Shown in pieces: positions 62,535 to 64,000 of a stretch of DNA of 64,000 nucleotides (position 1 is its first letter; each line of letters opens with the position of its first letter). Below the pieces are notes generated by a model. That model searched no databases. It saw only the letters and a program-made list of their open reading frames with translations, and was not told the origin of the DNA. The stretch covers positions 10,059 through 74,058 of the forward strand of contig NZ_DIHC01000042.1 in the NCBI RefSeq assembly GCF_002419965.1. The letters run 5' to 3'. Source of the DNA: Pseudomonas sp. UBA5706. Lineage in GTDB: Bacteria; Pseudomonadota; Gammaproteobacteria; Pseudomonadales; Pseudomonadaceae. A program made the position numbers and the translations under genes.

Positions 62535-62830
62535 AGCCACGTGTTGACCTTATCGTACTGCACAGACAGCGCAACGAATCCGGGGTAATCGACGTTGATG
62601 ACCCAACCGGGCAGTGTCAGGTTGCGCGCCTTGGCGTCTTCGTCGAGGACGTACAGCTTTAGCTGCCCGGCTCTGCTGTCCAGCGCCTGGTGCGCACTCG
62701 TAGCGGCGGTCAATGCGTAGGTCGCATCGCCGCATAGCAGGATCGCGTCTTCGCTGCCAAGCACTCGCAGGCAACTGCCCAGGCGTGAGTCGGTGAAGGG
62801 GGAGTGGGATAACACGTGCAAGGTCGACAT
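62531..62830 (-). CDS. tusB: Sulfurtransferase complex subunit TusB (DsrH)
   Basis: TusB is the structural DsrH-like subunit of the TusBCD heterohexamer. The 99-residue protein shows the usual LHVLSHSPF start and GDAILLCGDATYAL-like strand (here SEDAILLCGDATYAL), with VDYPGFVALSVQYDKVNTWL at the end. It overlaps tusC by one base and tusE by four. Confidence 0.93.
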   Translation of the reverse strand: MSTLHVLSHSPFTDSRLGSCLRVLGSEDAILLCGDATYALTAATSAHQALDSRAGQLKLYVLDEDAKARNLTLPGWVINVDYPGFVALSVQYDKVNTWL

Positions 62831-63192
62831 CAGATCGTGATCACCTGGTCATATCGGTCAATAAGCGCGGCAATTTCCTGGTCGTGCAGGACCTTCAAGG
62901 GTTGGATACCCAACTCTGTCAGCGACAGCCCACGCTCGTTGAGGCTGGTGTGGCAGGCAAACAGGTCCTCGACCCCGAACATCGGCAACGCCTGGAGATT
63001 GGCCGTGATGTCTTTTTGCTGTACGTGAGTAGCGCTCTGTGACGGCACCAACTGCAGCACACCGTCGTCCAGAAACAGCATCCCTAACGGTAGATCGAAG
63101 GCGCCGCCTGCTAGCGCGATATCCAGCGCTTCACGCGCACTAGGCCCGGACCACGGCGACTGGCGGCTGATAATCAGCAACGATTTCGGCAT
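62830..63192 (-). CDS. tusC: Sulfurtransferase complex subunit TusC (DsrF)
   Basis: TusC is the DsrF-like subunit of TusBCD. The 120-residue protein has SLLIISRQSPWSGPSAREALD and a central LPLGMLFLDDGVLQLV strand. It starts one base beyond the tusD stop and overlaps tusB. Confidence 0.93.
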   Translation of the reverse strand: MPKSLLIISRQSPWSGPSAREALDIALAGGAFDLPLGMLFLDDGVLQLVPSQSATHVQQKDITANLQALPMFGVEDLFACHTSLNERGLSLTELGIQPLKVLHDQEIAALIDRYDQVITI

Positions 63193-63193
63193 C

Positions 63194-63586
63194 TCAGGGC
63201 CCTCCGAAGCAGATCAAACGGTCCGCAGTTTGTACTGCGTCATGCAACTGCCCTAGGCCTGAAAGTTCCCACGGCGCATCGAGATTCGCGGCAGTACGTG
63301 AATAGCGCTGGCCTTCCTCTTCATTCAGCACGCCGCGACGCAGGGCAGCGGCGATGCACACAACGCCATCGAGCTGGTGATGGCTAACGAAATCGCGCCA
63401 CTGCGCAACTATGTCCAGCTCGTCCTGTGGGGTGACGACATTCGCCGATGCGCTATGGACCCCGTCCTGATAGAAGAACAACCGCACGATTTCATGGCCA
63501 CCACTCAGCACAGCCTGCGCGAACAACAGGGCGCGGCGCGAAGAGGGTGCATGCGCGGGTGAATAAAGGGCAATGGCGAACTTCAT
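63194..63586 (-). CDS. tusD: Sulfurtransferase complex subunit TusD (DsrE)
   Basis: TusD is the DsrE-like catalytic subunit that takes persulfide sulfur from TusA. The 130-residue protein has the reactive cysteine C77 in DGVVCIAAALRRGVL and the strand FAIALYSPAH. ATG 63586 (MKFAIALYSP) is the family start; the frame from 63769 reads into yccA and is rejected. It is first in the tusDCBE-trpD2 operon. Confidence 0.94.
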   Translation of the reverse strand: MKFAIALYSPAHAPSSRRALLFAQAVLSGGHEIVRLFFYQDGVHSASANVVTPQDELDIVAQWRDFVSHHQLDGVVCIAAALRRGVLNEEEGQRYSRTAANLDAPWELSGLGQLHDAVQTADRLICFGGP

Positions 63587-63655
63587 GGGCGGCTCGTTTA
63601 GCGGGCTGGCAGGTGAATGAGGCCAATGATAAAGAATTCGACCATACGAGACAGC

Positions 63656-63681
63656 AAAAAGCCCGCAGAAGCGGGCTTTTT
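63656..63681 (-). terminator. Terminator between yccA and tusD
   Basis: AAAAAGCCCGC / GCGGGCTTTTT around AGAA is a strong stem ending the yccA transcript on the minus strand. The stem is symmetrical enough to work on both strands. Confidence 0.9.
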
Positions 63682-63701
63682 GTTGAGGCGGTCGCCACTG
63701 A

Positions 63702-64000
63702 TCAGTCGTCACGACCCATAATGCCGAAGATCTGCAACAGGCTGATGAACAGGTTGTAGATCGATACATACAGGCTGATGGTCGCCATGATGTAGTTGCG
63801 CTCGCCGCCCTGGATGATAGCGCTGGTCTGGAACAGGATGCACACCGAGGAGAACAGCACGAAGCCTGCGCTGATCGCCAGTTGCAGACCGCTGATCTGG
63901 AAGAACATGCTCGCCAGCACCGCCGCCAGCAGGACGAAGAAGCCTGCAGTGATGAAACCGCCGAGGAAGCTCATGTCCTTGCGCGTAATCAACACGTAAG
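63702..64000 (-). CDS. yccA: Bax inhibitor-1/YccA family membrane protein (partial)
   Basis: The visible part is the C-terminal about 99 residues of a BI-1/YccA protein, with membrane helices and the typical end NYIMATISLYVSIYNLFISLLQIFG followed by Asp-Asp (quoted in part: ATISLYVSIYNLFISLLQ). YccA is an inner-membrane modulator of FtsH proteolysis. The gene runs off the right edge of the window; the first Met visible is internal. Confidence 0.93.
   Translation of the reverse strand, partial: YVLITRKDMSFLGGFITAGFFVLLAAVLASMFFQISGLQLAISAGFVLFSSVCILFQTSAIIQGGERNYIMATISLYVSIYNLFISLLQIFGIMGRDD

Noticed and set aside
1..64000. CRISPR array, prophage or insertion sequence
   Set aside because: No regularly spaced direct repeats, integrase, transposase or phage structural genes were seen anywhere in the window.

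Overview
The window is chromosomal DNA of a Pseudomonas, most like the P. fluorescens/P. putida side of the genus. Three things point there: proteins of Pseudomonas type throughout, a GC-rich sequence whose real genes cast long shadow frames, and a gene order from about 13.9 kb to the right edge that, from memory, closely follows the P. aeruginosa PAO1 block PA2659-PA2604. Differences from PAO1 include a 441-residue isocitrate lyase, crcB between rarA and serS, no trxB between aat and ftsK (all as I recall P. putida), and no icd between idh and cspD. This is core-genome DNA: I see no prophage, transposase, CRISPR array, rRNA or tRNA.

Left part (0-12 kb). A PLP-dependent ACC-deaminase/D-cysteine-desulfhydrase-type enzyme is flanked by REP-like repeats. 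It is followed by two MFS transporters: an MHS-family symporter behind a good sigma-54 promoter match, and a fosmidomycin-resistance-type exporter with a perfect palindrome upstream. Then come a DUF1853 gene on the minus strand and a run of nadK, a PPP-type phosphoesterase, a rhomboid protease, DUF1315, DUF2797 and pepN. In PAO1 this set lies in a different place (about PA3088-PA3083), so the 11.8-12.2 kb gap looks like a rearrangement junction.

Middle part (12-37 kb). queD and a patatin-like gene (minus strand) are followed by a plus-strand set: two small PepSY proteins, a BqsR/CarR-like response regulator, its histidine kinase, a chemoreceptor and an AI-2E/PerM-type permease. The complete 13-gene nuo operon (nuoA-N with fused nuoCD, minus strand, 34.96 to 20.03 kb) encodes respiratory complex I. 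Upstream of it is aceA (glyoxylate shunt) with an unusually long 613-bp upstream region carrying two TGTAGTG/CACTACA palindromes.

Right part (37-64 kb). A secretin-N protein, a GNAT enzyme and the ribosomal oxygenase RoxA are followed by purB, hflD, mnmA and a Nudix enzyme, then monomeric isocitrate dehydrogenase, cspD, clpS and clpA. After infA come bpt and aat, which with clpS and clpA make up an N-degron proteolysis module. Then ftsK, lolA, rarA, crcB, serS and cysG run on the plus strand. Last, on the minus strand, are a glutathionyl-hydroquinone-reductase-type gene, a trpD2-like gene, tusEBCD (tRNA 2-thiolation relay, read as tusD-C-B-E-trpD2), and a yccA/Bax-inhibitor gene cut by the window edge.

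No clearly new multi-gene system is evident. The best leads are regulatory: a one-mismatch BqsR-type box before the PepSY/two-component operon with an altered iron-sensing motif in the kinase, the paired palindromes before aceA, a Fur-like palindrome before nuo, the sigma-54 promoter of the MHS transporter, and the absent icd.
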